From NCBI GenBank assembly GCA_964393615.1, contig CAYMUR010000067.1, forward strand, positions 1 to 29,484: a stretch of 29,484 nucleotides of DNA. Direction: 5' to 3'. The translations under genes were made by a program, and so were the position numbers. Below the pieces are notes generated by a model that was given only the letters and a program-made list of their open reading frames with translations, was not told the origin of the DNA and searched no databases. Shown in pieces: positions 7,869 through 16,385 of this stretch; position 1 is the first letter of the stretch; each line of letters begins with the position of its first letter. The stretch is from CAYMUR01 sp964393615 (lineage in GTDB: Bacteria; Planctomycetota; Planctomycetia; Pirellulales; Pirellulaceae).

Positions 7869-10001
7869 TTACAGCTTAGGAACTGGAATCAGAGGCTGGT
7901 TACCACTACCCGTTCCCGGATCACGGCGGTAGTAAGGCTCCAGGTGGACACCAAATCCACTCGTCATTTCTTTTTCAGCTCGCGCTGCCCATGGTGTCCC
8001 CGGATGCTTTTCAATGACGGATGCGAACAAATTCTTCGCCTCTTTGACATATTCAGTTGTTACTGCGCCAGTAATCATTTGCTGGCGACGCGAGAGAGAC
8101 CAATGGATAAACCGTAAATTCGGTTCCTTTTCCAATGGCGCTTGCTGCGGATTGTTAAGGAATTCTTCCAAGTACGCTCCGTACTCATACAATCTGATTT
8201 TGTAGGCCAGCAATTGAGCCCGCATCAAGTCTGCATTAGCGCGCCAGCGTGGTAACACTTCCTGGTCACGCAGTCCCCAAACTTTTTCAAGGGCCTTCCG
8301 CATCCTGTCGAGATAATCCATATAGATCAGGGATTTGGTTTGCTCTATCCGTACCTGTTCCACAAATTCAGCTGGTTGAATAGAAAACTCTGATCGCATT
8401 TCAATGATTTTTGCTGCTTCTTCATCATACGGATTCATGTCATAGATGATCTGCATCAAACCAGCACGGAGCACAGCGGCATTGACTTCGTCCACTATTT
8501 TTCCGCGGTCCCTCAAATCGGGTTGATAAGATCTCATCTGTTCCAGGCGGTATTTACGACTATCCAGGTTTACTACATCGATTTCGATGCTGGGAAGCAT
8601 AAAGAAAATACCGTTGGTTTCCCAGGCCATACGACTTTGCTCGTACGGACCAAATCCACTAGGGTGTGAATCATAGCGACGGTGAAACCCTTCGGTTTGC
8701 AATTGCTCGACCACTGCGGATTCCGGGCCACGATCAACAGGAATATAGTGCACAACATACGTTTGCGGATGTTCCCAGCGAATGTGTGCATAGGGATAGC
8801 CGAATACGGCTTCGCGACCAAGCACATAGATGCGTGAACGACTGTCTTTCGCCAGCTGAATCGTGGGTTCCAGGTTGGCATCATTATCCTGATCATTGCC
8901 ACTTTCATCGCTCACCAGAATGACTGCCATTTTGCGCCGTGTCCGTTTGGAATACTCACGATATCGTTCCAGCGTGTGTGCGACAGCCAGGGACATCATT
9001 TCTTCACCAGTCAGATCAATGGGAACTTCATCGATCGCTGTCTTGATCTCGTCAATACGATTGGTAGGCTGTGAAAGGTGAACCAGAAAATCTTTGCCAT
9101 AACTGGTGACTCCAGTCATTAGATTTTCACCCCCAGCAATCTCCATCAGCCCCAACTCTTGATACACGTGCTCTATTTTGTCACGTATTTCCTGTTGATC
9201 GTCCTTCATGCTTCCTGACTGATCAAAACACCAGGCTACCAACACTCGGCTGTCCTCGAGCATCATCAAGATTTCCTGGGTCAGGCGATCAAAGGCCTGT
9301 GTATAATTGTCGACAACGGCTCGGCCCTCTCCTTTAATACCCGCATCAAGGCGGCCGGCCAGTTCGCTCATTCCAGGAAACGCAATCGGTGAATCGACAT
9401 TCACCGAAAAAGAAGCTTCGGCATTCGTGGTTGCTTCTAAATCTTCGGCAATACTTTGTTGAAAAGAAACCGCACCACTGGCTGACATGTTTTCGACGGA
9501 TTCCGTGTTGACCGACGATTCGGATAGAGTTGCCACGGTAATTTCCTGGCTTGGATCGTCAACCGCCTGTTCTATCTCCTCCAATTCTTCGATTTCCTGT
9601 AAGTTCGTATTCGCTACAACAATCTCTAATTCTTTGCGCACATATGACGCTACGGTAAGCCAAGCCATGATTAAAAGCAGTACTGAGTGTACAATGAACG
9701 AAGTCAGTACAGAACTTGATTTTCGCCAGGAATCAAAACCGAAATAGGACCAACATTTCGATAGAATGTTTTCTTTCTCTGCCAACTCATCGGCAGTGCC
9801 GTCTGCCGATGCGGCAACCGTATCCGCCGAGTCTGCATTCGAACTCAGGCTAGCCGCGTTGCCCATAGGTAGCTGACCCACTATTTCGTCGGACGACTGT
9901 GAATGATCGTCCGCTACAGAAACAACGGGTGCGTCACTCTTTGTCGACGGATCGACAAGCGGTTTCGTCGAGGATGGTTGAGAATCTTGTTCTGTTGTCA
10001 T
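7869..10001 (-). CDS. Membrane-anchored von Willebrand factor A (VWA) domain protein
   Basis: 710-residue protein. Residues 1-78 are Ser/Asp/Ala-rich and probably disordered. One membrane helix follows at about 99-121 (VLTSFIVHSVLLLIMAWLTV), then an acidic stretch (EIEELEEIEQAVDD), then a VWA domain starting near 251. The MIDAS metal site is seen as DQSGSM (260-265), with LVSDESGND further on. The C-terminal third (about 520-700) is charged and helical without a recognised family. Topology is probably N-terminus in, VWA outside or in the periplasm, though orientation is inference. Large VWA proteins of this design are frequent in Planctomycetota. ATG at 10001 has no strong Shine-Dalgarno. The function is unknown beyond probable metal-dependent protein binding. 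Confidence 0.85.
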   Translation of the reverse strand: MTTEQDSQPSSTKPLVDPSTKSDAPVVSVADDHSQSSDEIVGQLPMGNAASLSSNADSADTVAASADGTADELAEKENILSKCWSYFGFDSWRKSSSVLTSFIVHSVLLLIMAWLTVASYVRKELEIVVANTNLQEIEELEEIEQAVDDPSQEITVATLSESSVNTESVENMSASGAVSFQQSIAEDLEATTNAEASFSVNVDSPIAFPGMSELAGRLDAGIKGEGRAVVDNYTQAFDRLTQEILMMLEDSRVLVAWCFDQSGSMKDDQQEIRDKIEHVYQELGLMEIAGGENLMTGVTSYGKDFLVHLSQPTNRIDEIKTAIDEVPIDLTGEEMMSLAVAHTLERYREYSKRTRRKMAVILVSDESGNDQDNDANLEPTIQLAKDSRSRIYVLGREAVFGYPYAHIRWEHPQTYVVHYIPVDRGPESAVVEQLQTEGFHRRYDSHPSGFGPYEQSRMAWETNGIFFMLPSIEIDVVNLDSRKYRLEQMRSYQPDLRDRGKIVDEVNAAVLRAGLMQIIYDMNPYDEEAAKIIEMRSEFSIQPAEFVEQVRIEQTKSLIYMDYLDRMRKALEKVWGLRDQEVLPRWRANADLMRAQLLAYKIRLYEYGAYLEEFLNNPQQAPLEKEPNLRFIHWSLSRRQQMITGAVTTEYVKEAKNLFASVIEKHPGTPWAARAEKEMTSGFGVHLEPYYRRDPGTGSGNQPLIPVPKL

Positions 10002-10411
10002 GTTTATTAATATCGCTTAGTTGTTCCAAAGAATCAAGATTTATCATGCCATAATGATATGGATTCACCTGTCTCGATGGGTGTTTTTCCCGATATTGGC
10101 TGGTGACAATGCCTCCAGGCTATTTCGAGAAAAAGTTTGGCGATTCACGATGTCACGACAAAAATACATCCTGTCCGGGTGTCCAGGTGGACAAAATGTA
10201 TCGTGGAGTCAAAAGCAACTTTCGGTGACGGGAACATCGGGGGTGACCCACATTGATTTTCAGCTTACTCTACAATTCTATCGTGACCAACAAATGGTCG
10301 AGTCCAGGATTATCAGCGGAAAGGCAGCGGAGTCGACAACGGAGATGTGTGGCAGAACTGCGGTGCCGTCACCTCTCCATCGCCCGTCTGCAGACAAACA
10401 GGTGTTTAATC
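10002..10411. other. 410-nt non-coding region between divergent genes
   Basis: Separates the reverse VWA gene from the forward GT4 gene and must hold both 5' regions. An open forward frame from 10021 (TTG) to 10437 has no family features and overlaps the true glycosyltransferase start in another frame, so it is not called. One possible hairpin lies at 10165-10200. Nothing else supportable was seen. Confidence 0.55.
10165..10200. repeat. Imperfect hairpin in intergenic region
   Basis: TACAT (10165-10169) pairs with ATGTA (10196-10200) and TGTCC (10172-10176) with GGACA (10189-10193), separated by a symmetric 2x2 interior loop. The 12-nt loop itself contributes to an alternative stem, GTCC/GGAC (10181-10192). 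It lies about 210 nt before the GT4 start codon. The role is unknown and it may be chance. Confidence 0.3.
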
Positions 10412-11592
10412 ATGAAGGTCTGCATTGTCTCGCTTGAATGGAAGTCATCTTCTTCTGGAATTGGCTATTACACCCGCATGCTGGTGGATGGCCTGGCCCA
10501 GCGAGGACACTCCCTCACACTTGTGGTCCCGGAATCAGAGCAGTTNNNNNNNNNNAGTTAAACCACCTCCCCAACGGCTGTCAGGTCTGGACTTGGCAGT
10601 ATGAACGGACGGGATCGCATGCCAACTGGCTGAGGATGGCTCCCGAAATTCGGCGCCAAGTCAAACGAGCCTGCAGCAAACAACAATTCGATCTCGTTTA
10701 TTTTACCCAAGCGAGAGACGCCTTATTTTGCCGGAGGACAGTGTTTGCTGGTCCGATGATCGGTGGAGTTCACGATGACTACTTTGCCCAAACACCTTGG
10801 TGGCCGACCTGTTTTCGTGGCAATTATGTCGATTGGCCACAACGTTGGTTGTACTATCGAATCGTCCGCGTGTTAGAACAATTAACGTATCGGCGCATGG
10901 ACGGCTTGATTTTTAACAGTCATGCCACTGCCACCAATGTGACAAACGCATTTCACTTGCCACTGTCAGACCATCTAATTTGCTATTATGGAATCAATGC
11001 CGACACCAATCACCTGCTGCCACGACCAGAGAAGGAACCTGTCATCCTGTTTGTCGGCGGTAATTTTGAGCGAAAGGGCCTGCCAACCTTGTTGCGGGCG
11101 TTTCCACAAATCCTGGAACAGCATCCTGAATATCGCCTGGTCGTCGTAGGCCGGTACACGAATCAGGTGGCAATCCAGCAATTGGCAACCAATTTAGGCA
11201 TTGACAACCAAGTCTTATTCGTTGGTTATCAGGACAACGAAACAGTGAATACATGGCACCAACGGGCGAAATTATTTGTCATGCCTTCGTTGATGGAAGG
11301 CTTTGGAATTGTTTTTCTCGAAGCCATGCGCGCCGGGACACCTGTCATTGCTTCGGACGTCGGTGGAATCCCAGAAGTCGTCCGTGACAATGAGAATGGC
11401 GTACTGATACCACCGAATGAACCAATAATGTTGGCCGATCGGTGTAATCGGCTGTTGCGCGAAACAGAATGGTATGATCGACTGGCCAAGGGCGCACGCC
11501 AAACCATGCAACGCTTTACACCACAAGCCATGCTGGAGTTCACGGAATCTTATTTTGAGGACACAATAAATCGCTACCGTTCCTCAACCTGA
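10412..11592 (+). CDS. GT4-type glycosyltransferase, interrupted by an assembly gap
   Basis: GT-B glycosyltransferase using an activated sugar donor at the cytoplasmic membrane face. The N-terminus, from ATG at 10412, is MKVCIVSLEWKSSSSGIGYY followed by a hydrophobic Rossmann strand. It runs into ten Ns (10546-10555), and the remainder continues in a different frame to 11592. Downstream: VILFVGGNFERKGLPTLL, YRLVVVGRY, VLFVGYQ, then MPSLMEGFGIVFLEAMRAG with the EX7E motif, and VGGIPEVV. The joined product would be about 390 residues, normal for GT4. The frame change sits exactly at the gap: a true gap length of 2, 5, 8 or 11 nt (2 mod 3) restores one frame. This is therefore an assembly artefact rather than a pseudogene. 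It stands alone between reverse-strand genes. Confidence 0.88.
10546..10555. other. Assembly gap (10 Ns)
   Basis: Ten undetermined bases inside the GT4 glycosyltransferase. The flanking protein halves belong to one GT-B enzyme but lie in different frames, so the N count is a placeholder and not the true length. Confidence 0.99.
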
Positions 11593-11715
11593 AAATTCAT
11601 GACTGAATTGGCAGATGATACCGGGTGTTGCAAGTACAAGGAATGTGCCTGACCAACGGATTGGCGTTCGATCACACCAAAACGCCTGCAGGCCATGATT
11701 TCATCATCGATTTCA

Positions 11716-13287
11716 TCATCCACGAGGCGGACGTTCGAAGCGAACAAACCGGTACAGCTGATAATCTCCAACGGGCTCCAGTTCCCAGCCTTTTGCAACA
11801 AGATGTCCCAGCATTGTCTCGGAGATACCCCACAGGTATGCGTCATCCGTGGGCACAGGAAGTTGTGGCTCGATCGGTTCGACAATCAGTCTCAGCGTGA
11901 CATCCTTATCGAGTAATTTCACCAGGGCCATTAAATCCCCTAAACTTCGATGGCCATGTTCGCTGGAAATCAATAGCGGAGCCGGGCGCTGGTTAAGTCG
12001 CCGAGCATCATCATAAATCTCACGCACCGTGGCTTTGTTCCACCACATAGGTGCCCGCAAATAAGTGACGCTCGAGATGCTTTCGCTGACTACAAAAAGA
12101 AGTGTTAATGTTATCGCCAGCCGACGCCAAATAAGGCTCGGACTGCGCAGGCCATAGCTAAGAACAAAGGCCAGACTAAGCTGCATTGCCAAGACGGCTG
12201 GAAACTGGAATCGAATCACACCCGTTCGCCAGCCTCCCAAGAACAAATCCGCCGTGACAAACGGTAATGCTCCCCATGTTCCCAACGAGATTAAAAACCA
12301 TTTGATTCGTCGGGGTGCCCGGGACAGCATCCACACAACGCTGCCAGCAACTACCCCCAGCGGTATTGCTCCAAGTACAACCCAGCCCTCCTCCAAATCC
12401 AAAAAAGGGCGGCTCCAGGCGGCTGCTACCCGCAACACCCAGTGTTGAAGTGATACAGACTGCGCCGCCCAACCCACCCAAGGTCGTTGCTGTTGAAAGT
12501 CCTGCATGAGCAAGCAAGCCCAAGGGAAAAACAATACAAGGGCCACCAGAACAGCCATCCCAAATCGACGTACAACGGGCACTCTATTGGTGCGTTCGGT
12601 GGCCAGGACAAATAGCGTGTGAGCAGCGATGATGAGCAGTGACAACAAATGGGTGTACAGAGACATCACCAGTAAAACAGCATACAAACCAAAAAACGCA
12701 CGGGATCGCCAGGCATCTGCTCTGCCACGTCGGATGCCGATCAACAAGATCCAGCTAGCCAACAGCAGCAGGTCGATCCATAGCATGTACTGCCTCGCTT
12801 CTTGTCCATAGACCAGATGCAGCGGAGAAATCGCTACCAGGCTGATGGCGATCCACTGAAAGAGCGCATCTTTGTGTAATTCCCGCGAGAGTAAAAATAG
12901 GAGTGGTAAGCTGAGCAACCCCAGAAAAGCCGAGAAGGCCCGCAGGCTAGTAACCGATGGCCCCCACAACAACGTCCAAGCCCGCGCCAAGACAAAATAG
13001 AGAGGTGGGTGTCGAGGTTGATACTCGGCCATAGCGCAGATCGTGTGAATCGTGTTCTTGTTAGCACGCGGAAATTGATGCGCCAGTATTTCTTGTCTGG
13101 CGTGATCTCTACCATCGAACAATGTCTTGCTGATTTCCGCATGACTGCTTCCGGCAATTGCTAGGCCTGTGTAAGTTTCGTCGTGCCAGAACAGCTTTGC
13201 GTCGAGACCGTAGAACCGCAACACACCACCGACAACAACAAGAACGAGTGCCACCGTCCGTACGGCTGGCCCCAGATCGGTTTTCAT
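11716..13287 (-). CDS. Membrane glycosyltransferase of the ArnT/GT39 (PMT-like, GT-C) type
   Basis: Polytopic membrane enzyme of about 523 residues, predicted to transfer a sugar from a polyprenyl-phosphate donor on the outer face of the cytoplasmic membrane. The N-terminal helix VALVLVVVGGVLRF is followed by LFWHDETY, the first-loop acidic pair (D36, E37) typical of GT-C enzymes. PRHPPLYFVLARAW and YGQEARQYMLW are also family-like. Around ten further hydrophobic helices follow, then a soluble C-terminal domain. ATG at 13287 has GGGGG about 11 nt upstream; an upstream GTG at 13320 would overlap the sulfotransferase stop by one base (TAGTG) and is a fair alternative, adding 11 residues. It is in an operon with the sulfotransferase. 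Acceptor and donor are unknown. Confidence 0.83.
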   Translation of the reverse strand: MKTDLGPAVRTVALVLVVVGGVLRFYGLDAKLFWHDETYTGLAIAGSSHAEISKTLFDGRDHARQEILAHQFPRANKNTIHTICAMAEYQPRHPPLYFVLARAWTLLWGPSVTSLRAFSAFLGLLSLPLLFLLSRELHKDALFQWIAISLVAISPLHLVYGQEARQYMLWIDLLLLASWILLIGIRRGRADAWRSRAFFGLYAVLLVMSLYTHLLSLLIIAAHTLFVLATERTNRVPVVRRFGMAVLVALVLFFPWACLLMQDFQQQRPWVGWAAQSVSLQHWVLRVAAAWSRPFLDLEEGWVVLGAIPLGVVAGSVVWMLSRAPRRIKWFLISLGTWGALPFVTADLFLGGWRTGVIRFQFPAVLAMQLSLAFVLSYGLRSPSLIWRRLAITLTLLFVVSESISSVTYLRAPMWWNKATVREIYDDARRLNQRPAPLLISSEHGHRSLGDLMALVKLLDKDVTLRLIVEPIEPQLPVPTDDAYLWGISETMLGHLVAKGWELEPVGDYQLYRFVRFERPPRG

Positions 13288-13319
13288 GGATGTACGAGCC
13301 CCCTTTCTCGTTGTGGACA

Positions 13320-14186
13320 CTACGTACTAAACAACTGCTGAATGTAATCCGGAGTCAACTGGCAAGAATCATCCATCGAAGCGGCTCGTAAAAATGACTC
13401 AACTTCCCCGTAGTTTTCAATCACTTGTTGTGGATCGCGTGTATTTTGCTTCACCAAACGAGTCGACACCGGCGCTTGGGGTAGCCCGATCGCAGGACAG
13501 ATCGCTGTGCGAATCACCTTATCCGGTTCACGGCTAAGATCTTCATATCGGATCAGTACACCTTGGCGTGCGACCCAGGGATCTGCTGCAATCTCGCTAA
13601 AACGTTTTCGAACCTCGGTCACAAAAGATTGGAAATGTGCAATATCAAAATGAATTTTGAGCGACTGGTGGTGATTGCTTGGCGCGTCAGATTTACCTTT
13701 TTCGACCATCCATACACCCGTTTTCGCGCCTAACTGCCAAGAAATGTACTGGCCAATCAGGGATTCACGATAAAGTATTACGAACCTTGCCTGGGGAAAC
13801 AATTCCTGTAAATGATCAAAGCCAATTCCAAAATGTCGCAGTTGATCCATCATCAACTTGCAACCACCTACGGCAGGACCGGAAGTGGCCACAGAAACTT
13901 TTAGGTGTCTCAGCACAGATTGTAAACCGATATATTGACTTCGTATTCCGTGTTTTTCCAGATGGTTCAGCACTTCCCAGCGTAGACCTACATCGGGGAG
14001 CGAGTTGAGATACGTCAGCAAAAGATTACTGCCAGTTCTAGGCCACGGACAAAGAATAAAAAGAACAGCATCGGGGTGACTTTGGAGAAAAACATATCGG
14101 CTCCACATCTGGACCCTGTGCCAGGATCGAGCTAAAGTACGCTGCAAGAGAGGTCGTTGTATGAGCTGTTGTAAAATTGGGCTCAT
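13320..14186 (-). CDS. Sulfotransferase family protein (Stf0/LPS-type)
   Basis: 288-residue cytoplasmic PAPS-dependent sulfotransferase. The 5'-phosphosulfate loop is WPRTGSNLLL (about 48-57) and the 3'-phosphate-binding segment is FVILYRESLIGQYIS (R140, S142). The Trp/Arg-rich lead MWSRYVFLQSHPDAVLFILCPW precedes the first strand. Later residues VLIRYEDLSREPDKVIRT match the conserved 'YEDL...P' stretch of the sulfotransferase fold. ATG at 14186 starts it, and it diverges from the methyltransferase across 186 nt. The stop is adjacent to the membrane glycosyltransferase gene, implying co-transcription. Likely target: a hydroxyl on a glycan or glycolipid, by context only. Confidence 0.82.
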   Translation of the reverse strand: MSPILQQLIQRPLLQRTLARSWHRVQMWSRYVFLQSHPDAVLFILCPWPRTGSNLLLTYLNSLPDVGLRWEVLNHLEKHGIRSQYIGLQSVLRHLKVSVATSGPAVGGCKLMMDQLRHFGIGFDHLQELFPQARFVILYRESLIGQYISWQLGAKTGVWMVEKGKSDAPSNHHQSLKIHFDIAHFQSFVTEVRKRFSEIAADPWVARQGVLIRYEDLSREPDKVIRTAICPAIGLPQAPVSTRLVKQNTRDPQQVIENYGEVESFLRAASMDDSCQLTPDYIQQLFST

Positions 14187-14372
14187 GGCTCCAGATCAAT
14201 TGAAATGCGTAGCAACTAGGCCATGCATGCCGCGGAAAACAGGATTACACATGCCAGCAGCAACTTTTTGTACAAGACCATTTTCGAGCGTATGCGCCCC
14301 CCCATGACAGGCAAAACGTGTTAGCCCCGAAAACTATTATCCCCTAGTTTCCATGAACGACTTGGCAACCGA

Positions 14373-15263
14373 ATGGAAAGTTATCGATTACCTCAGGGCC
14401 CCGTTCTTCTGGCTGATTATCAACAGCTTGTGTCGTCCTCGCCAGCGCAGGCAATCGAGCATTTTTCCAGAGAATTCCTGCGGAAAAACCGTGAACTCTT
14501 GGCCGAATATAGCAACAAATGGGTTGCTGATCCATTCCACCATTGGAGTCGTCAATGGGAATACCCTTTCGTCTTGCGTGAGATCGAATATTTTGCCAGG
14601 GAAACCCAGCGTCCAGCGCTCGAAATTCTAGATGCTGGGTCGGGTATAACGTTTTTCCCATTTCTAGTGCGTCAACAGATATCCCAATCTCAGCTGACCT
14701 GTTGCGACTCAGACCAATCCATACAGCCGGTTTTTACAGCCATTGCGGATCGCAGCGACCGTACCATTGATTTTTTCTCCGTGGATCTCGCAGCGACCCA
14801 ATTTCCGGCCAATCGTTTCGATGTCATCTATTGTATTTCTGTTTTAGAACACGTGAACCATTATTCGCAGATTGTCGCTGAATTTCACCGCTTGCTTCGA
14901 CCAGGAGGCATGCTGATCATTACCCTTGACATTTCTCTGGACGGCTGTCACGAAATCACCATCCCTGGTGCCCAGCAGTTGTTACGGCTTTTGCAGGATA
15001 CATTCTCTCCTGCTAACTGTATTCATTCGGTAGATTTACTGTCAGAGACATGGCATACCAACAACCAATTAACAACGACCCATTATTTCAAACAACATGC
15101 GCCACACTTGCTTCCGTGGAAATATCCTTGGCTCAGCTCAATAGTGGCTGCATTACGAAATGGCCGACTGCCCCGTTCTATGATGAAGTCTCTGTGCTTT
15201 TCCTGTCATAGCTTCATCAAACAGAAATCATCGACAAGGCTGGAGCAGACATGCCAACCGTAA
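14373..15263 (+). CDS. Class I SAM-dependent methyltransferase
   Basis: 296-residue methyltransferase. Motif I is EILDAGSGITFFPFL (about 84-98), an acidic motif II lies in LTCCDSD, FDVIYCISVLEHV (about 149-161) is the post-II strand, and RLLRPGGMLIITLD completes the Rossmann-like fold. The N-terminal 80 residues are charged and Trp-rich (HHWSRQWEYP). Its 3' end overlaps the GT2 start by 13 nt, so the two are translationally coupled. That context suggests methylation of a sugar or glycan. The start ATG lacks an obvious Shine-Dalgarno; no better in-frame start is visible upstream. Substrate not determinable. Confidence 0.85.
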   Translation: MESYRLPQGPVLLADYQQLVSSSPAQAIEHFSREFLRKNRELLAEYSNKWVADPFHHWSRQWEYPFVLREIEYFARETQRPALEILDAGSGITFFPFLVRQQISQSQLTCCDSDQSIQPVFTAIADRSDRTIDFFSVDLAATQFPANRFDVIYCISVLEHVNHYSQIVAEFHRLLRPGGMLIITLDISLDGCHEITIPGAQQLLRLLQDTFSPANCIHSVDLLSETWHTNNQLTTTHYFKQHAPHLLPWKYPWLSSIVAALRNGRLPRSMMKSLCFSCHSFIKQKSSTRLEQTCQP

Positions 15264-16231
15264 GTGTTATCGTCCCGAACTACAACCACGCCCAGTTTCT
15301 CGACAAGCGATTGACCACGGTACTCGAGCAGACTTTTTCTGACATGGAAGTCCTAGTGCTTGATGACGCTTCGTCCGATTCCAGTCGTGACGTCATTGAT
15401 CGGTTCAAGGACGATTCACGAGTACGGACTGATTACCGTGCTACCAACAGCGGTATACCAGGTGCTCAATGGAATCGTGGAGTACACATGGCACAGGGGA
15501 AATATATTTGGATCGCGGAATCCGACGATTATGCTGATCTAGATCTATTGCAAACACTTGTACAAATCCTGGATGACCAGCCTGATGTTGGATTGGCTTA
15601 TTGCGAGTCCACGGTAGTCGACGAAGCCAGCCACGAATTGTTTTCTGGCAATGTATGGACTGCACAACTTGATCCGGATCGCTGGACTAAATTCTTCGTC
15701 AATGATGGTCGTGACGAATGCGCTCGTTTTCACGTAGTGCGAAACCTTATCCCTAACGCCAGCGCTGTTCTATTTCGCCGTTGCCTGTTTGAAGAAGTGG
15801 GGGGAGCTGACGAATCCTATAGAGTAGCCGGTGATTATGACCTATGGACCCGAATGATGATGCGGACTCATCTGGCCTTTACTCCCCGGCATCTGAATTT
15901 CTTTCGTGATCACGGAACAACCGTACGTAATAAATACACCAAAAATCTGCGGTATCTTGAAGAAGATTACCAAGTTCTCGATGCAATCCGCTGTGCCATC
16001 CAGGTACCGACTTCGTCGCTGGAACTGGCATTCGATCGGCGCCTTAATTCCTGGTCCTCCCTCTGCCTGCATGAACAACCCCAGATTAACTGGCGCCTCA
16101 ACTGGTCCATTTACCGCCGTGCACGACAGTCTGACCCTGCCATTCACCGCCGTCTGGCCAAGTATTGGTATGCCCATTTTCGCGGTCTACGGCCTCACCC
16201 AAACCGGTTTTATCTTTTGCAAACCGACTGA
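15251..16231 (+). CDS. GT2-family (GT-A) glycosyltransferase
   Basis: 326-residue inverting glycosyltransferase of the GT2 type. SVIVPNYNHAQFL (5-17) begins the nucleotide-binding fold, followed by EVLVLDDASSDSS (DD at 38-39) and IWIAESDDYAD with the SDD metal/donor motif (91-93). VGGADESYRVAGDYDLWTRM is the later acceptor-side 'ED'-like region, here GDYDLW. ATG at 15251 is preceded by GGAG (15242-15245) at 5 nt and overlaps the methyltransferase end. No membrane helices are evident, so it probably works on a lipid-linked intermediate in the cytosol. The C-terminal 80 residues are basic. Donor sugar is unknown. Confidence 0.93.
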   Translation: MPTVSVIVPNYNHAQFLDKRLTTVLEQTFSDMEVLVLDDASSDSSRDVIDRFKDDSRVRTDYRATNSGIPGAQWNRGVHMAQGKYIWIAESDDYADLDLLQTLVQILDDQPDVGLAYCESTVVDEASHELFSGNVWTAQLDPDRWTKFFVNDGRDECARFHVVRNLIPNASAVLFRRCLFEEVGGADESYRVAGDYDLWTRMMMRTHLAFTPRHLNFFRDHGTTVRNKYTKNLRYLEEDYQVLDAIRCAIQVPTSSLELAFDRRLNSWSSLCLHEQPQINWRLNWSIYRRARQSDPAIHRRLAKYWYAHFRGLRPHPNRFYLLQTD

Positions 16232-16248
16232 GACAATGCACATTGTCT
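16231..16248. repeat. Perfect 8-bp inverted repeat at the end of the GT2 gene
   Basis: AGACAATG (16231-16238) and CATTGTCT (16241-16248) are exact reverse complements around a 2-nt centre, overlapping the last base of the GT2 stop codon. No T-run follows, so it resembles an operator or processing stem more than an intrinsic terminator. It lies 95 nt upstream of the regulator promoter. Confidence 0.5.
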
Positions 16249-16342
16249 GCCACAAGCTATAATTATTAAAGGGCTTATAAAAAACTGGAAACACGGCTCT
16301 TCCTGTCCCATATCAGCAAGGCCACTGTTTGTAAGTTAAAAA

Positions 16343-16371
16343 TTGACAATATTTTACTTTTGTGTTATGTT
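16343..16371 (+). promoter_or_regulatory. Sigma70-type promoter for the winged-helix regulator
   Basis: TTGACA (16343-16348) matches the -35 consensus exactly. After 17 nt comes TATGTT (16366-16371), a 4/6 match to the -10 consensus. The expected transcription start is near 16378, only about two bases before the ATG at 16380, so the mRNA should be leaderless or nearly so. No Shine-Dalgarno precedes the ATG, which agrees with this reading. Confidence 0.65.
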
Positions 16372-16385
16372 CATAAAATATGAAC
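16369..16385. promoter_or_regulatory. Palindromic operator over -10 and start codon
   Basis: GTTCATA (16369-16375) and TATGAAC (16379-16385) form a perfect 7-bp inverted repeat around AAA. It overlaps the -10 hexamer, the expected transcription start and the ATG. A DNA-binding dimer here would block the promoter. The gene itself encodes a winged-helix protein, so autorepression is the obvious hypothesis. Confidence 0.6.

Noticed and set aside
10021..10437. 138-codon forward reading frame before the GT4 gene
   Set aside because: It starts with TTG, has no domain features, and its end overlaps the well-supported glycosyltransferase start in another frame.
10412..11592. GT4 gene as a frameshifted pseudogene
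   Set aside because: The frame change is located exactly at an N run, and both halves have intact motifs, so a sequence gap explains it.
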